Positions 16,367 through 24,976 of a stretch of 64,000 nucleotides of DNA are shown here, one piece after another; the stretch's first letter is position 1; each line of letters opens with the position of its first letter. Source of the stretch: Phyllobacterium sp. OV277 (lineage in GTDB: Bacteria; Pseudomonadota; Alphaproteobacteria; Rhizobiales; Rhizobiaceae); the NCBI RefSeq assembly GCF_900104355.1, contig NZ_FNIY01000005.1, positions 283,157-347,156 on the forward strand, read 5' to 3'. A program made the translations under genes and the position numbers. Below the pieces are notes generated by a model that ran no database searches, was not told the DNA's origin, and saw nothing but the letters and a program-made list of their open reading frames with translations.

Positions 16367-17950
16367 ATGCCAACTATCAGCAGGCGTAATTTCTTGACAC
16401 ATGCGGCGTCGCTGGGCGCCGGTGCTGCTCTTTTGAATGTGAATCCGGACTTCTTCTTTTCTTCTGCCTTTGCCCAAAGCGGCAAGCCGATGGTTTTTCT
16501 CTCGGCCGAGAACATCACGGGCAACTGGGACCCGACATCCCATACGACACTTTCGCAAATTAACGTCCAGGCTTTCGTCATGGGCTTTCTGACGCGCACG
16601 CCAATGCGCCTCGATAACCCGGAGGAAACGGTCTATGAACTGGCAACCAGCATCAAGCTGCTTGATGCCAATACGCTTGAGATCAAGCTGCGCGATGATG
16701 TGAAATTTCACGACGGCAAGCCGTTCAAGGCTGAAGATGTCAAGGCGACTTTCGAATATGGCTCCCGCAAGGATCGTCCGGCACAATGGTATCCCGGTCC
16801 GACTGAGACCCTCGATATCACCACCCCAGATGATCACACCGTCATCGTCAACACGGCAAAGGGCGGCTACCCTGCGCATCTCTTCGTATTTCTCGCGTCT
16901 TATTTGCCGATGATGTCGGCAACGGACATTGCAGGCGGACCATCTGGACCTTTGACCCAAAGATTGAATGGTACGGGTCCTTTTCGTTTCGTCGCCCAGA
17001 AGGGCAATGACACCGTGCTGGAAGCCAACAAGGATTATTTTCGTGGCGAACCGAAAATTCCAGGCATCAATTTTACCTTCGTCGGTGATGCCACCACCCG
17101 AATGCTGTCACTGCTGAATGGTCAGGCTTCCATTGTCGAGCGGCTTGAACCCGAACAGGTAACGACACTGGAAGGCAACAAGGCCATTGCTATCAACAGC
17201 GTTGTCTCTGTTGAAAACAAATATCTCTGGTTCCGTTGTTCCAAGCCCCCCTTCAATGACCCGAAGGTGCGCATGGCCGCCTGTCACGCCATTGATCTTG
17301 CCATGATCCGCGAGGTGCTGGGCTCCGCCGGGCATGAATCCTACAACTACGTATCACCTGTGAAATTCGGCTATACGGACCTGCCCAATTATCCGAAATA
17401 TGATCCTGAAGCTTGCCAGAAACTTCTGGCAGAGGCAGGTTTCCCGAAGGGCAAGGGCCTGCCTGATCTCGAATACATCACGTCAGTCGGGTTCTATCCA
17501 AAGACCAAGGAATATGGCGAGGTCATCACCGCCATGCTGCAGGAACAGGGTTTTCCTGTAACCCTTACAGTGCTCGAACCGGTGGCGTGGAATGAACGGC
17601 TCTATGATCGTCCGGGCGGTGGCCCCGGCCACATGATCGATTGTGGCTGGTCGACTGGCTCGCCGGAACCAGATCTGGTGCTGCGCACCCACTTCCACTC
17701 CAGTTCCAAGCGCATCACCGGCATCGAAGATCCGCAGATTGACGCGTCGCTCGACAAGGAGCGCAACGCCCCCAATCTGGAAGAGCGCAAGAAAATCCTG
17801 CAGGGTGAAACCATGCCGCTTCTGGCCGAAAAAGTGCCAGCGCTCTCACTGTTCACCTCGGTGATGATCCACGCCATGCAAAAGGACCTGGCCGGGCTCT
17901 TCATCTATCCTGATGGGACAATGGACGCTTCGAAAACCACGTTTGCGTGA
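16367..17950 (+). CDS. Tat-exported solute-binding protein, family 5 (Dpp/Opp type)
   Basis: A 527-residue periplasmic binding protein. The ATG at 16367 follows AGGGG; it gives MPTISRRNFLTHAASLGAGAALL, a twin-arginine signal with the SRRNFL motif, so export of a folded protein by Tat is predicted. The mature part has SBP_bac_5 features: LRDDVKFHDGKPFKAEDVKATFEYG, LNGTGPFRFV and the C-terminal lobe MIDCGWSTGSPEPDLVL. It differs clearly from the binding proteins of islands A and B (no NFNPF start). First gene of an operon that continues to 25918. The ligand is unknown; the operon's hydrolase and kinases suggest a modified amino compound. Confidence 0.92.
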   Translation: MPTISRRNFLTHAASLGAGAALLNVNPDFFFSSAFAQSGKPMVFLSAENITGNWDPTSHTTLSQINVQAFVMGFLTRTPMRLDNPEETVYELATSIKLLDANTLEIKLRDDVKFHDGKPFKAEDVKATFEYGSRKDRPAQWYPGPTETLDITTPDDHTVIVNTAKGGYPAHLFVFLASYLPMMSATDIAGGPSGPLTQRLNGTGPFRFVAQKGNDTVLEANKDYFRGEPKIPGINFTFVGDATTRMLSLLNGQASIVERLEPEQVTTLEGNKAIAINSVVSVENKYLWFRCSKPPFNDPKVRMAACHAIDLAMIREVLGSAGHESYNYVSPVKFGYTDLPNYPKYDPEACQKLLAEAGFPKGKGLPDLEYITSVGFYPKTKEYGEVITAMLQEQGFPVTLTVLEPVAWNERLYDRPGGGPGHMIDCGWSTGSPEPDLVLRTHFHSSSKRITGIEDPQIDASLDKERNAPNLEERKKILQGETMPLLAEKVPALSLFTSVMIHAMQKDLAGLFIYPDGTMDASKTTFA

Positions 17951-18016
17951 CGCGAATGTCGCTGACCCGCAATCCCGCACAGCGGATTGCAGGTCGATGA
18001 TGCGGAGACCGCCTTC

Positions 18017-18997
18017 ATGTTTGTTCTGAGTTTTCTGGTCAGACGGTTGTTGCAGGGAGCACTGATTGTGTTCATTGTTTCGCTGTTGATTTTTACCCTG
18101 CTGCGTGTCGTTCCTGGCGATCCTGTCCGGTTGATGGCTGGTGGCATGGCACCGGAAGCTCTGATCGAACAGATTGCCAAGGATATGGGCCTTCGCGACC
18201 CGATTATCGTGCAGTTCGGCCGCTATATGAGCGGGGTGGTTCAGGGTGATCTCGGGCAGTCATTTGTACGGCCTGCCAATGGCGCTTCGACAGGTGGCGC
18301 AAACTTTAATGACTCAACGCGCGGCGAGCGGGCCAAAGTTCTCGACCTCATTCTCGAAACCTTGCCGATGACGCTGCAATTGGCAGGTCTTGCAATCGTG
18401 ATTGCGCTGGCTTTCTCTTTTCTCGTGGGCATACCCGGTGGCCTTGCACCAGGGCGATGGCCGGATAGGCTGGCCTTTTACATATCGTCCATATTCGTTT
18501 CCCTGCCGAATTTTTGGCTCGGGATCATTCTCGCACTGCTGCTTTCGGTCAAACTTGGCTGGCTTCCGGCGATCGGCTATCAGGGATTTGCCTATACGAT
18601 CCTCCCCGCGATTGTTCTTGCCGTTGAACTATCACCCGTTTTGATCCGCACGCTGACCGCATCCATGGCGGGGATCATGATGGAACCTTTCGTGGCTGTT
18701 GGCAAAGTGCGCGGCCTCAGTCGGCGACGCATTGTCTTCGGTCATGCGCTGCGCAATGCCTCCGTCCCTCTACTTAATCTTCTGGGTATCCAGTTCAGCG
18801 GACTGCTCGGCGGAGTGCTGATTGTCGAATTCATCTTCGATTATCCGGGGCTTGGGCTGCTGACTATCAATGCCGTTCTTCAGCGTGATTTCCCGCTCAT
18901 TCAGGGCATTGCGATTGTCACCAGTGCCATCTTTGTCTTCATCAATATTGCCGTCGACCTGGTGGCGACGATGATCGATCCGAGGCTCGAATACTGA
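18017..18997 (+). CDS. ABC permease (DppB/OppB class)
   Basis: A 326-residue inner-membrane permease. It shows LRVVPGDPVRLMAGG near residue 30, an unusual extra segment with GASTGGANFNDSTRGERAKVLD around residue 90-110, the EAA loop (AVGKVRGLSRRRIVFGHALRN) and the signature LLGGVLIVEFIFDYPGLG. ATG at 18017 is preceded by GGAG at 9 bases; an in-frame codon at 17987 would add ten non-hydrophobic residues. Its partner permease starts at the last base of its stop codon. Confidence 0.9.
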   Translation: MFVLSFLVRRLLQGALIVFIVSLLIFTLLRVVPGDPVRLMAGGMAPEALIEQIAKDMGLRDPIIVQFGRYMSGVVQGDLGQSFVRPANGASTGGANFNDSTRGERAKVLDLILETLPMTLQLAGLAIVIALAFSFLVGIPGGLAPGRWPDRLAFYISSIFVSLPNFWLGIILALLLSVKLGWLPAIGYQGFAYTILPAIVLAVELSPVLIRTLTASMAGIMMEPFVAVGKVRGLSRRRIVFGHALRNASVPLLNLLGIQFSGLLGGVLIVEFIFDYPGLGLLTINAVLQRDFPLIQGIAIVTSAIFVFINIAVDLVATMIDPRLEY

Positions 18998-19920
18998 TGA
19001 GTGTGCTTGAAGCCATCCCTGCCAAGAGTGTCGAGCCTGAATCAATCAGGGGGGCGTCAATTTCGCGGCGTATCTGGCGTCTCGCCATGTCCTCGAACGA
19101 GTTTCGCTTTGGCCTCGCCATCTGCCTCATCCTGCTTATTGCCGCAATATTCTACCCTGAGTGGAGCGGCATCGACCCCACCAAGATGAATGTGAAAGAT
19201 CGCCTGATTCCGCCGCTGTTCCTGCAACAGGGCTGGACATGGGCGCATCCATTGGGCACGGACCAGATCGGCCGGGATATGCTGGTGCGCTCGCTCGTCG
19301 GACTGCGCTATTCATTTCTCATTGGCGTGAGTACCGTCGCGCTTATGCTCTGCGTCGGCTGTTCCCTCGGCATGATTGCCGGTTATTTCGGCGGCAAGAT
19401 CGATACGGTGATCATGCGCATCACCGATGCCCAGCTGTCGATTCCGATGATCATCCTTGCCATTGCGGTGCTTGGCGTCTCACGCCCGACCATACCGGCA
19501 ATCATCCTTGTCCTCGGGCTTTCAAGCTGGCCGACCTATGCGCGTGTGACCCGCAGTGTGGTCATGACCGAGCGTAAGCGCGAATATGTCAGGGCGGCAC
19601 AGGTCATGGGCGCTTCGAACTTCCGCATCATGGTGCGTCTGCTGGCACCGCTCATTCTGCCACCCATTATATTCGTGTCAGTCCTTGATGTAGCCCGCAT
19701 GATGATTTTCGAATCCATCCTCGGCTTCATCGGGCTCGGCGTGCAGCCGCCAACCCCGACCTTCGGCAATATCATCGCGGACGGGCGCAAATATCTTCTC
19801 AACGCGTGGTGGATTGCCACCATGCCGGGTGTGTTCCTGTGCGTGACATTAACAAGCATCAATCTGATGGGTGCCGTGCTTGAGCGGGCGAGAAACCGCA
19901 TCCATGGAGGTGCGTCATGA
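18997..19920 (+). CDS. ABC permease (DppC/OppC class)
   Basis: A 307-residue permease. After a 40-residue cytoplasmic N-terminus comes a first helix (FGLAICLILLIAAIF), the conserved HPLGTDQIGRDMLVRSLVG, then five helices with the EAA loop at REYVRAAQVMGASNFRI. The C-terminal segment ESILGFIGLGVQPPTPTFG is typical of DppC proteins. The start overlaps the stop of the DppB-class gene by one base, and the stop overlaps the ATPase start by 4 bases (ATGA), so translation is coupled through the membrane and ATPase genes. Confidence 0.92.
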   Translation: MSVLEAIPAKSVEPESIRGASISRRIWRLAMSSNEFRFGLAICLILLIAAIFYPEWSGIDPTKMNVKDRLIPPLFLQQGWTWAHPLGTDQIGRDMLVRSLVGLRYSFLIGVSTVALMLCVGCSLGMIAGYFGGKIDTVIMRITDAQLSIPMIILAIAVLGVSRPTIPAIILVLGLSSWPTYARVTRSVVMTERKREYVRAAQVMGASNFRIMVRLLAPLILPPIIFVSVLDVARMMIFESILGFIGLGVQPPTPTFGNIIADGRKYLLNAWWIATMPGVFLCVTLTSINLMGAVLERARNRIHGGAS

Positions 19921-21749
19921 CACAGACCTCGCCGGTTCTCTCCGTTCGCGATCTTTCAATTGACCTGCGCACCGGATCAGGCAAACGCCGGGTGTTGAGT
20001 GATATCAGTTTTGATCTTGCCCCGCGCGAGATTGTCGGCCTGATCGGCGCCAGTGGTTCCGGCAAGACCATTCTGTCCAAGGCTTTGGTCAACTGGATCG
20101 AACCACCGCTGGAGATTGCAGCAGGACGGGTGGAATATAAGTCCAACAATATTCTCACCGTTGCATCCGGGCCCATGCGCAAGCTACGACGGGAAATCGC
20201 CTATGTCGGCGGCGATCCCATGGGCGCGCTCGACCCTACCCTGCCTGTCGGGTATCAAATCGTCGAAAAGCTCCAAGCTGTTGCACCTGAGATTGGTACT
20301 GCGGAAGCAAGGAAACGTGTGGTCGACCTGCTCGATGCGGTACGGATACCCTCAGCCAAGAACCGCTTCCACGAATACCCCTCGCAGTTCAGCGGCGGTA
20401 TGATGCAGCGGGCGCTGATTGTTGACGCTCTTGTCAGCAATCCGGCCTTTCTGGTGGCTGACAATATTACCCAACCGCTGGATGTGACAGTTGCAGCGCA
20501 GGTGCTGCGGCTTCTGCGCGAACTGACAGAGCGCTTCGATACGGCGGTCTTTTTCGTTTCCTCATCGCTTCCCGTTGTCAGCGACGTCGCTTCCCGCATT
20601 CTTGTTCTGGAAGAAGGCAGGATTGTCGAACAGCAGGAAACAACTGCTTTGGTGCAACATCCCAAGCATCCCTATACATCGGAACTGATGGCGCAAATTC
20701 CCAAGCTCTGGGCGGAGGGGGCAGCCAATGTCCCCGCTTCGACAGGCAAGGAGGTCGTGATCAGCGTGCGGGATGTCAGCCGGTCCTATAGCGTGCGCAA
20801 GCGCGGCACTTTCGCGTCGCATAATACGGTACGTGCCGTGCGCAACGTCACCTTTGATGTGTTTGCCGGTGAGAATTTCGGGGTCGTCGGCGAGTCCGGC
20901 TGTGGCAAATCTTCGATGATGCGGCTTCTAAGCAGACTGGAACTTCCCGATAGCGGTCAGGTTCTCTGCAATGGTGACGATATTTCCCGCCTTTCCGGAA
21001 AAGACCTTCTGAAATTCAGACGGAATTTTCAGCTTGTCCTGCAGGACCCGTTCAGTTCCCTTCCTCCGCGAACTGCTATCGGCGCCATTCTGGAGGAGCC
21101 CCTGCGCACGCATGGGGTGCCTGACAGGAAAGAGCTGCGACAACGGGCTCTGACAGTTATGGATGAAGTCGGTCTTCCCTCGTCGCTCTACGAGGAACTG
21201 CCCATCGGCCTTAGCGCCGGACAGCGCCAGCGCATCAATGTGGCACGGGCCATGGTGCTTCAGCCCAAAGTGCTGATCATGGATGAAACGCTGTCATCCC
21301 TCGACCAGACCGAGCAATTCAAACTCCTGAAGCTGTTCGAAAAGCTGCAGGCACAATACGGCCTGACCTATGTTTTCATCTCGCATGACCTTGCCATGGT
21401 ACGCCGCGTTTGCAACCGGGTGGCAGTCATGTATCTCGGTGAAATTGTCGAAATTGCCCATAATCAGCGATTGTTCTTTGATCCCGGCCATCCCTATACC
21501 CGCACCTTGATGAGTGCGGTTCCAACGCTAGAAGAACGGCGGTATCATCAGGCGGATTATCTTCTGGAAGGCGAGCCGCCGAGCCCCATCGATCTGCCAG
21601 TTGGATGCAGCTTTGCCGGGCGATGCCCGAACGTCATGGATCGGTGCCTGACGCAAAGCCCTGTTCTGACAGACCGGGGATCGAAGGACATGGCAGCCTG
21701 CTTCCTTCTTGATGAGCCCATAAACCGGGATATGAGGGTCGTTGCATGA
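19917..21749 (+). CDS. Fused DppD-DppF ABC ATPase with a degenerate first site
   Basis: A 610-residue protein with two ABC ATPase domains in tandem. Domain 2 is intact: Walker A GESGCGKS (325-332), Q376, signature LSAGQ (432-436), Walker B D456-E457, H490. Domain 1 keeps Walker A GASGSGKT (44-51) and signature FSGGMMQR (158-165), but the Q-loop Gln is Gly99, the Walker B catalytic Glu is Asn183 (VADNITQP instead of ADEPTTA) and the H-loop His is Ser216 (FVSSSL instead of FITHDL). So one of the two composite sites is predicted to bind but not hydrolyse ATP well. The C-terminus has four cysteines (C564, C570, C577, C595), as in iron-sulphur-type Dpp ATPase tails. No frameshift is seen, and both domains read smoothly. 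Confidence 0.92.
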   Translation: MTQTSPVLSVRDLSIDLRTGSGKRRVLSDISFDLAPREIVGLIGASGSGKTILSKALVNWIEPPLEIAAGRVEYKSNNILTVASGPMRKLRREIAYVGGDPMGALDPTLPVGYQIVEKLQAVAPEIGTAEARKRVVDLLDAVRIPSAKNRFHEYPSQFSGGMMQRALIVDALVSNPAFLVADNITQPLDVTVAAQVLRLLRELTERFDTAVFFVSSSLPVVSDVASRILVLEEGRIVEQQETTALVQHPKHPYTSELMAQIPKLWAEGAANVPASTGKEVVISVRDVSRSYSVRKRGTFASHNTVRAVRNVTFDVFAGENFGVVGESGCGKSSMMRLLSRLELPDSGQVLCNGDDISRLSGKDLLKFRRNFQLVLQDPFSSLPPRTAIGAILEEPLRTHGVPDRKELRQRALTVMDEVGLPSSLYEELPIGLSAGQRQRINVARAMVLQPKVLIMDETLSSLDQTEQFKLLKLFEKLQAQYGLTYVFISHDLAMVRRVCNRVAVMYLGEIVEIAHNQRLFFDPGHPYTRTLMSAVPTLEERRYHQADYLLEGEPPSPIDLPVGCSFAGRCPNVMDRCLTQSPVLTDRGSKDMAACFLLDEPINRDMRVVA

Positions 21750-21940
21750 GGACCCAGAAGATCGGCATTCTTGATCTTGAGCAGATAAACCGGTGGGGCG
21801 TGCGGTCAAAATGGCGACGCGGCCCCTATCCGGATAGCCGCAGTTCTGTACGGATTTATCATCCCGCCCGACATTCGGCGGCAACATTAGCCAGTAAGTT
21901 CAGCCACGATTTACTTTGGCACGGCATTGGAGATGGCAAC

Positions 21941-22702
21941 ATGGCTCTTCCTGAAATGAGAGTGCAGGTTATTCTTGCAGAACTGGCCAAGCATGGACGT
22001 GTTTCGGTCAAGGATATTTCCCGAAGACTTGATGTCAGTCGCGAGACCATCCGCCGCGATCTGAAGGTGCTTGAACGGGAGGGACATATGCGCTGCGTCT
22101 ATGGCGGCGGCGTGAAGCAGGCTATCGGACTGGATCAACCCGCCGCAGAACGCATGCGCATCAATGCACGGGAAAAGGGGCGGCTTGCCGTTCATGCAGC
22201 AAAACTGGTGAAGAGTGGCAGCAAGATATTCGTTGATTCCGGCACAACCACGCTGGCGTTTGCGCGGCACCTGATCAACATCGAAGGGCTAAACATTTTC
22301 ACCAACTCGCTTGATATCGCCCAGCTCTTCGACGCGGGTTATTCGGGCAGCGTCACCGTGGTGGGCGGCACACTCAATCCGAGCTATCGCGCGCTGTTTG
22401 GGCCCTCCACCCTCGAAGCCATCAAGGGACACCTGTTCGATACCGCCTTCGTTAGTATTGCAGCGGTCGACTATGCCTACGGCTTTATGGATTACGGCGA
22501 AGACGAAGCCGCGGTGCGCCGCGAACTGCGCACCCGCTCACGCCATTACGTGATGCTGGCTGACAGCAACAAGTTTGGTCGAACGGGAAACATACGGACA
22601 CTCGAACTCAAGGATATAGATACGCTCGTGACAGATGCGCAACCGCGGGCGGATTTTGCCGAAAAACTGAAAGAAGCGCAGGTTGAGGTTATTTATGCAT
22701 GA
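21941..22702 (+). CDS. DeoR/GlpR-family transcriptional regulator
   Basis: A 253-residue repressor. ATG at 21941 follows GGAG by 8 bases and gives MALPEMRVQVILAELAKHGRVSVKDISRRLDVSRETIRRDL, the normal DeoR helix-turn-helix start; an open frame extends upstream to 21746 but reads as an unlikely leader. The C-terminal sugar-phosphate-sensing domain contains DSGTTTLAFARHL, FTNSLDIAQL and VGGTLNPSYRALFGPS. Family members sense phosphorylated sugars or polyols, which fits the two kinases later in the operon. It sits inside the operon, 191 bases after the ATPase, and overlaps the hydrolase gene by 8 bases. An internal promoter in 21750-21940 is possible, but I do not see a clear one. Confidence 0.9.
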   Translation: MALPEMRVQVILAELAKHGRVSVKDISRRLDVSRETIRRDLKVLEREGHMRCVYGGGVKQAIGLDQPAAERMRINAREKGRLAVHAAKLVKSGSKIFVDSGTTTLAFARHLINIEGLNIFTNSLDIAQLFDAGYSGSVTVVGGTLNPSYRALFGPSTLEAIKGHLFDTAFVSIAAVDYAYGFMDYGEDEAAVRRELRTRSRHYVMLADSNKFGRTGNIRTLELKDIDTLVTDAQPRADFAEKLKEAQVEVIYA

Positions 22703-23975
22703 AATCGGCAGGGTCGCCGTTCCCGTACCGGCAATTGATGAGGTCGAACTCCATCGCTTGATGGATGAAGTGTCACTCATTGGTGGCGGCGAAGGTGGAT
22801 CAATGAATCGTCTGACCTTGTCGAAAGAAGACGGGCAGGCGCGCGATTGGTTTGCAGCCTGGGTACGAGACCGGGGCCTGCGGCTTGAGGTCGATGGTAT
22901 CGGCAATATGTTCGGAATTCTCGATTGGGCTGGACCTGATGCACCTATGGTTATGACCGGTTCTCACCTCGACAGCCAGCCAAATGGCGGTCGGTTCGAT
23001 GGTGCGCTTGGTGTCATCGCTGCCTGCACTGCGGTCGATACAATCAAACAGGCCGTCGAGAAAGACGGTCTTACGCCCAAGGTCAATCTGACAGTGGTCA
23101 ACTGGACCAACGAGGAAGGCGCGCGCTTTCAGCCCAGTCTCCTCGGAAGCTCTGTTTACACCGGTGCTTTGACACTGGATTTTGCCCTTGATCGCCGGGA
23201 TGGTGACAATATTTCGGTGCGCGAGGCCCTGACTGATATCGGCTATGCCGGTGAGGCTGCGCCTGCCCTGCCTGATGCCTATATAGAATTGCACATTGAA
23301 GGCTCGGATAAGCTCGAAAAGGCGGATTTGAAATTCGCGGCGTTCACACGGTATTGGGGCGCAACCAAGTATCGGCTGGCCTTTCTCGGCAAGCAGGCTC
23401 ACACCGGTCCGACACCCATGGCAGAACGCAAGGATGCCTTGCTTGCTGCCGCTTATCTTATCGCCGAACTTAAGACCATGGCCGACAAGGGTGGACTTGA
23501 TCTCCACACGTCGGTCGGGCGGCTCGAAGTGTTCCCGAACTCTCCCAATGTCGTGCCTGCGGAAGCCGTTTTGTTCGTCGAACTGCGCTCCGGCTCTCCC
23601 GATATTCTCCAAAGCGCCGAAGACGAGTTCAAAAGCAAGATCGAAGCGTGCGCACAACGTGCAGGAGTCGGCTACGAGGTAAGGTTCGTCGATTATCGCA
23701 AAGCGGGCCGGATGGATGAAGGTCTTGTCAATCTGGCAACCAAGACAGCCAAAAGCCTCGGCCATTCGACCCTCTATCTCGATACAATCGGCGGTCATGA
23801 TGGCGTGGCTCTGGCCGATAAATGTCCAGCCATCGTCATTGCAGTTCCCAGCGTGGATGGTGTGATTCATCATCCGACCGAATTCACCACGCCGGAAGAC
23901 CGGGCGATTGGCACTCATATCCTCACGGCTATGCTCTGGGATTTCTGCATGCATGGCAATGTTCTGAAAAGCTGA
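22695..23975 (+). CDS. M20-family Zn-dependent hydrolase (hydantoinase/carbamoylase family)
   Basis: A 426-residue cytosolic amidohydrolase resembling N-carbamoyl-L-amino-acid hydrolases and allantoate amidohydrolases. Metal and catalytic segments are visible: GSHLDSQPNGGRFDGALG (His and Asp ligands), TNEEGARFQPS (Glu-Glu), and C-terminal HHPTEFT (usual HNPAEFT). Two family motifs are altered: HIEQGP reads HIEGSD and SGAGHDA reads TIGGHDG, so substrate specificity may differ from known carbamoylases. ATG at 22695 follows GAGG by 6 bases. The product of hydrolysis would be a free amine or amino acid that the downstream kinases might act on; that link is inference. Confidence 0.88.
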   Translation: MHEIGRVAVPVPAIDEVELHRLMDEVSLIGGGEGGSMNRLTLSKEDGQARDWFAAWVRDRGLRLEVDGIGNMFGILDWAGPDAPMVMTGSHLDSQPNGGRFDGALGVIAACTAVDTIKQAVEKDGLTPKVNLTVVNWTNEEGARFQPSLLGSSVYTGALTLDFALDRRDGDNISVREALTDIGYAGEAAPALPDAYIELHIEGSDKLEKADLKFAAFTRYWGATKYRLAFLGKQAHTGPTPMAERKDALLAAAYLIAELKTMADKGGLDLHTSVGRLEVFPNSPNVVPAEAVLFVELRSGSPDILQSAEDEFKSKIEACAQRAGVGYEVRFVDYRKAGRMDEGLVNLATKTAKSLGHSTLYLDTIGGHDGVALADKCPAIVIAVPSVDGVIHHPTEFTTPEDRAIGTHILTAMLWDFCMHGNVLKS

Positions 23976-23984
23976 AGGCACAAC

Positions 23985-24950
23985 ATGAAAAAGCCCGGCG
24001 AAGCATCCAGCCCCGAAGAACAGGCACTTGAACGGGCGATCCTCGCCATCCCCGAATGGCAGGGCCAACCGGTCACCTACGAACGACTGGTCCCGCCAGT
24101 CGTTTCGCCGGTGCATCGGGCTGTTGACGGCGATTGTTGGATCGTTTCTGCCGGAGCAGATCAGCGAAAAGTCTTCGTCAAAATCCTGCATACGGATTTC
24201 CTGCCCTATAGTTCCGGTACCGTCGCCCACAAGGCGGCTGAAAATGCCGCCAGACTTGGCCTAACGCCAGAGCCAAGACATTTTCTGCCTGAACATAATG
24301 CCTATATCTCCGATCTGCTGGATTCGTCCTGGCGTACAGGCCGGATGGACGATTTCGGAAATGCTCTGATCACTGCCAATGTAGTCAGGGCCAAGAAGAT
24401 GTTTCACGCCACGCCACGCCTCGGAAAACCTTGGTCTGTCTTCGACGGGATCAAAAGGTTTGGGGCTGATCTGGCAGCGGCATCCACCGTGCCGGAAGGC
24501 GATATCTGGTGGATGCTGGAGAATGTCGCGACGATTAAAGCCGCGCTTGATGCAGCAGGGATTGATGTAAAGCCCGCCCACGCGGATGGGCTTTCTTCCA
24601 ACATCATGATCAATGGATCAAATGAAGTGCAGCTCGTCGATTTCGATCAGGCTTGTGACACGGACCCCTATTATGACCTCGGTGTTTTTCTCAATGAGGC
24701 ATTCCAGTTCGACGACGGCAAGCAACTGGCTCTGGAAATATTTGATGGTCACTGTCACGAGACGTCCATGCACCGCTGCAAACTCTATGGCATTGCTGAC
24801 GATCTGATGTGGGGACTGTGGGGAATCTTACTCGACGCAACTTCGCCACGGACCGGACTTGAATATCTCAAATATGCACAATGGCGATTATTGCGGTGTC
24901 GGATGGCCATTCTCGACCCGCACTTCGAGATCATGCTGCGCAAACTTTGA
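23985..24950 (+). CDS. Choline-kinase/aminoglycoside-phosphotransferase-like protein, copy 1
   Basis: A 321-residue protein kinase-like small-molecule phosphotransferase. The catalytic loop reads HADGLSSNIMI (about residues 199-209) and the metal-binding segment VDFDQACDTDPYYDLG (about 219-234), both intact. The N-terminal nucleotide loop is unlike choline kinases (no GG.SN.N), although a lysine is present at KVFVKIL. It starts 9 bases after the hydrolase. It is similar to the following gene in size and layout (both begin ERA...I.EW), suggesting an old tandem duplication. Substrate unknown: choline, ethanolamine, thiamine or an amino alcohol are candidates. Confidence 0.82.
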   Translation: MKKPGEASSPEEQALERAILAIPEWQGQPVTYERLVPPVVSPVHRAVDGDCWIVSAGADQRKVFVKILHTDFLPYSSGTVAHKAAENAARLGLTPEPRHFLPEHNAYISDLLDSSWRTGRMDDFGNALITANVVRAKKMFHATPRLGKPWSVFDGIKRFGADLAAASTVPEGDIWWMLENVATIKAALDAAGIDVKPAHADGLSSNIMINGSNEVQLVDFDQACDTDPYYDLGVFLNEAFQFDDGKQLALEIFDGHCHETSMHRCKLYGIADDLMWGLWGILLDATSPRTGLEYLKYAQWRLLRCRMAILDPHFEIMLRKL

Positions 24951-24976
24951 CCGATAATCCGACTTGGAGAACTGGC

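Noticed and set aside
22800..24230. Long open frame (476 codons) on the minus strand opposite the M20 hydrolase gene
   Set aside because: It is the antisense shadow of a well-supported gene with catalytic motifs, has no family resemblance and no ribosome-binding site; long antisense frames are expected in GC-rich codons.
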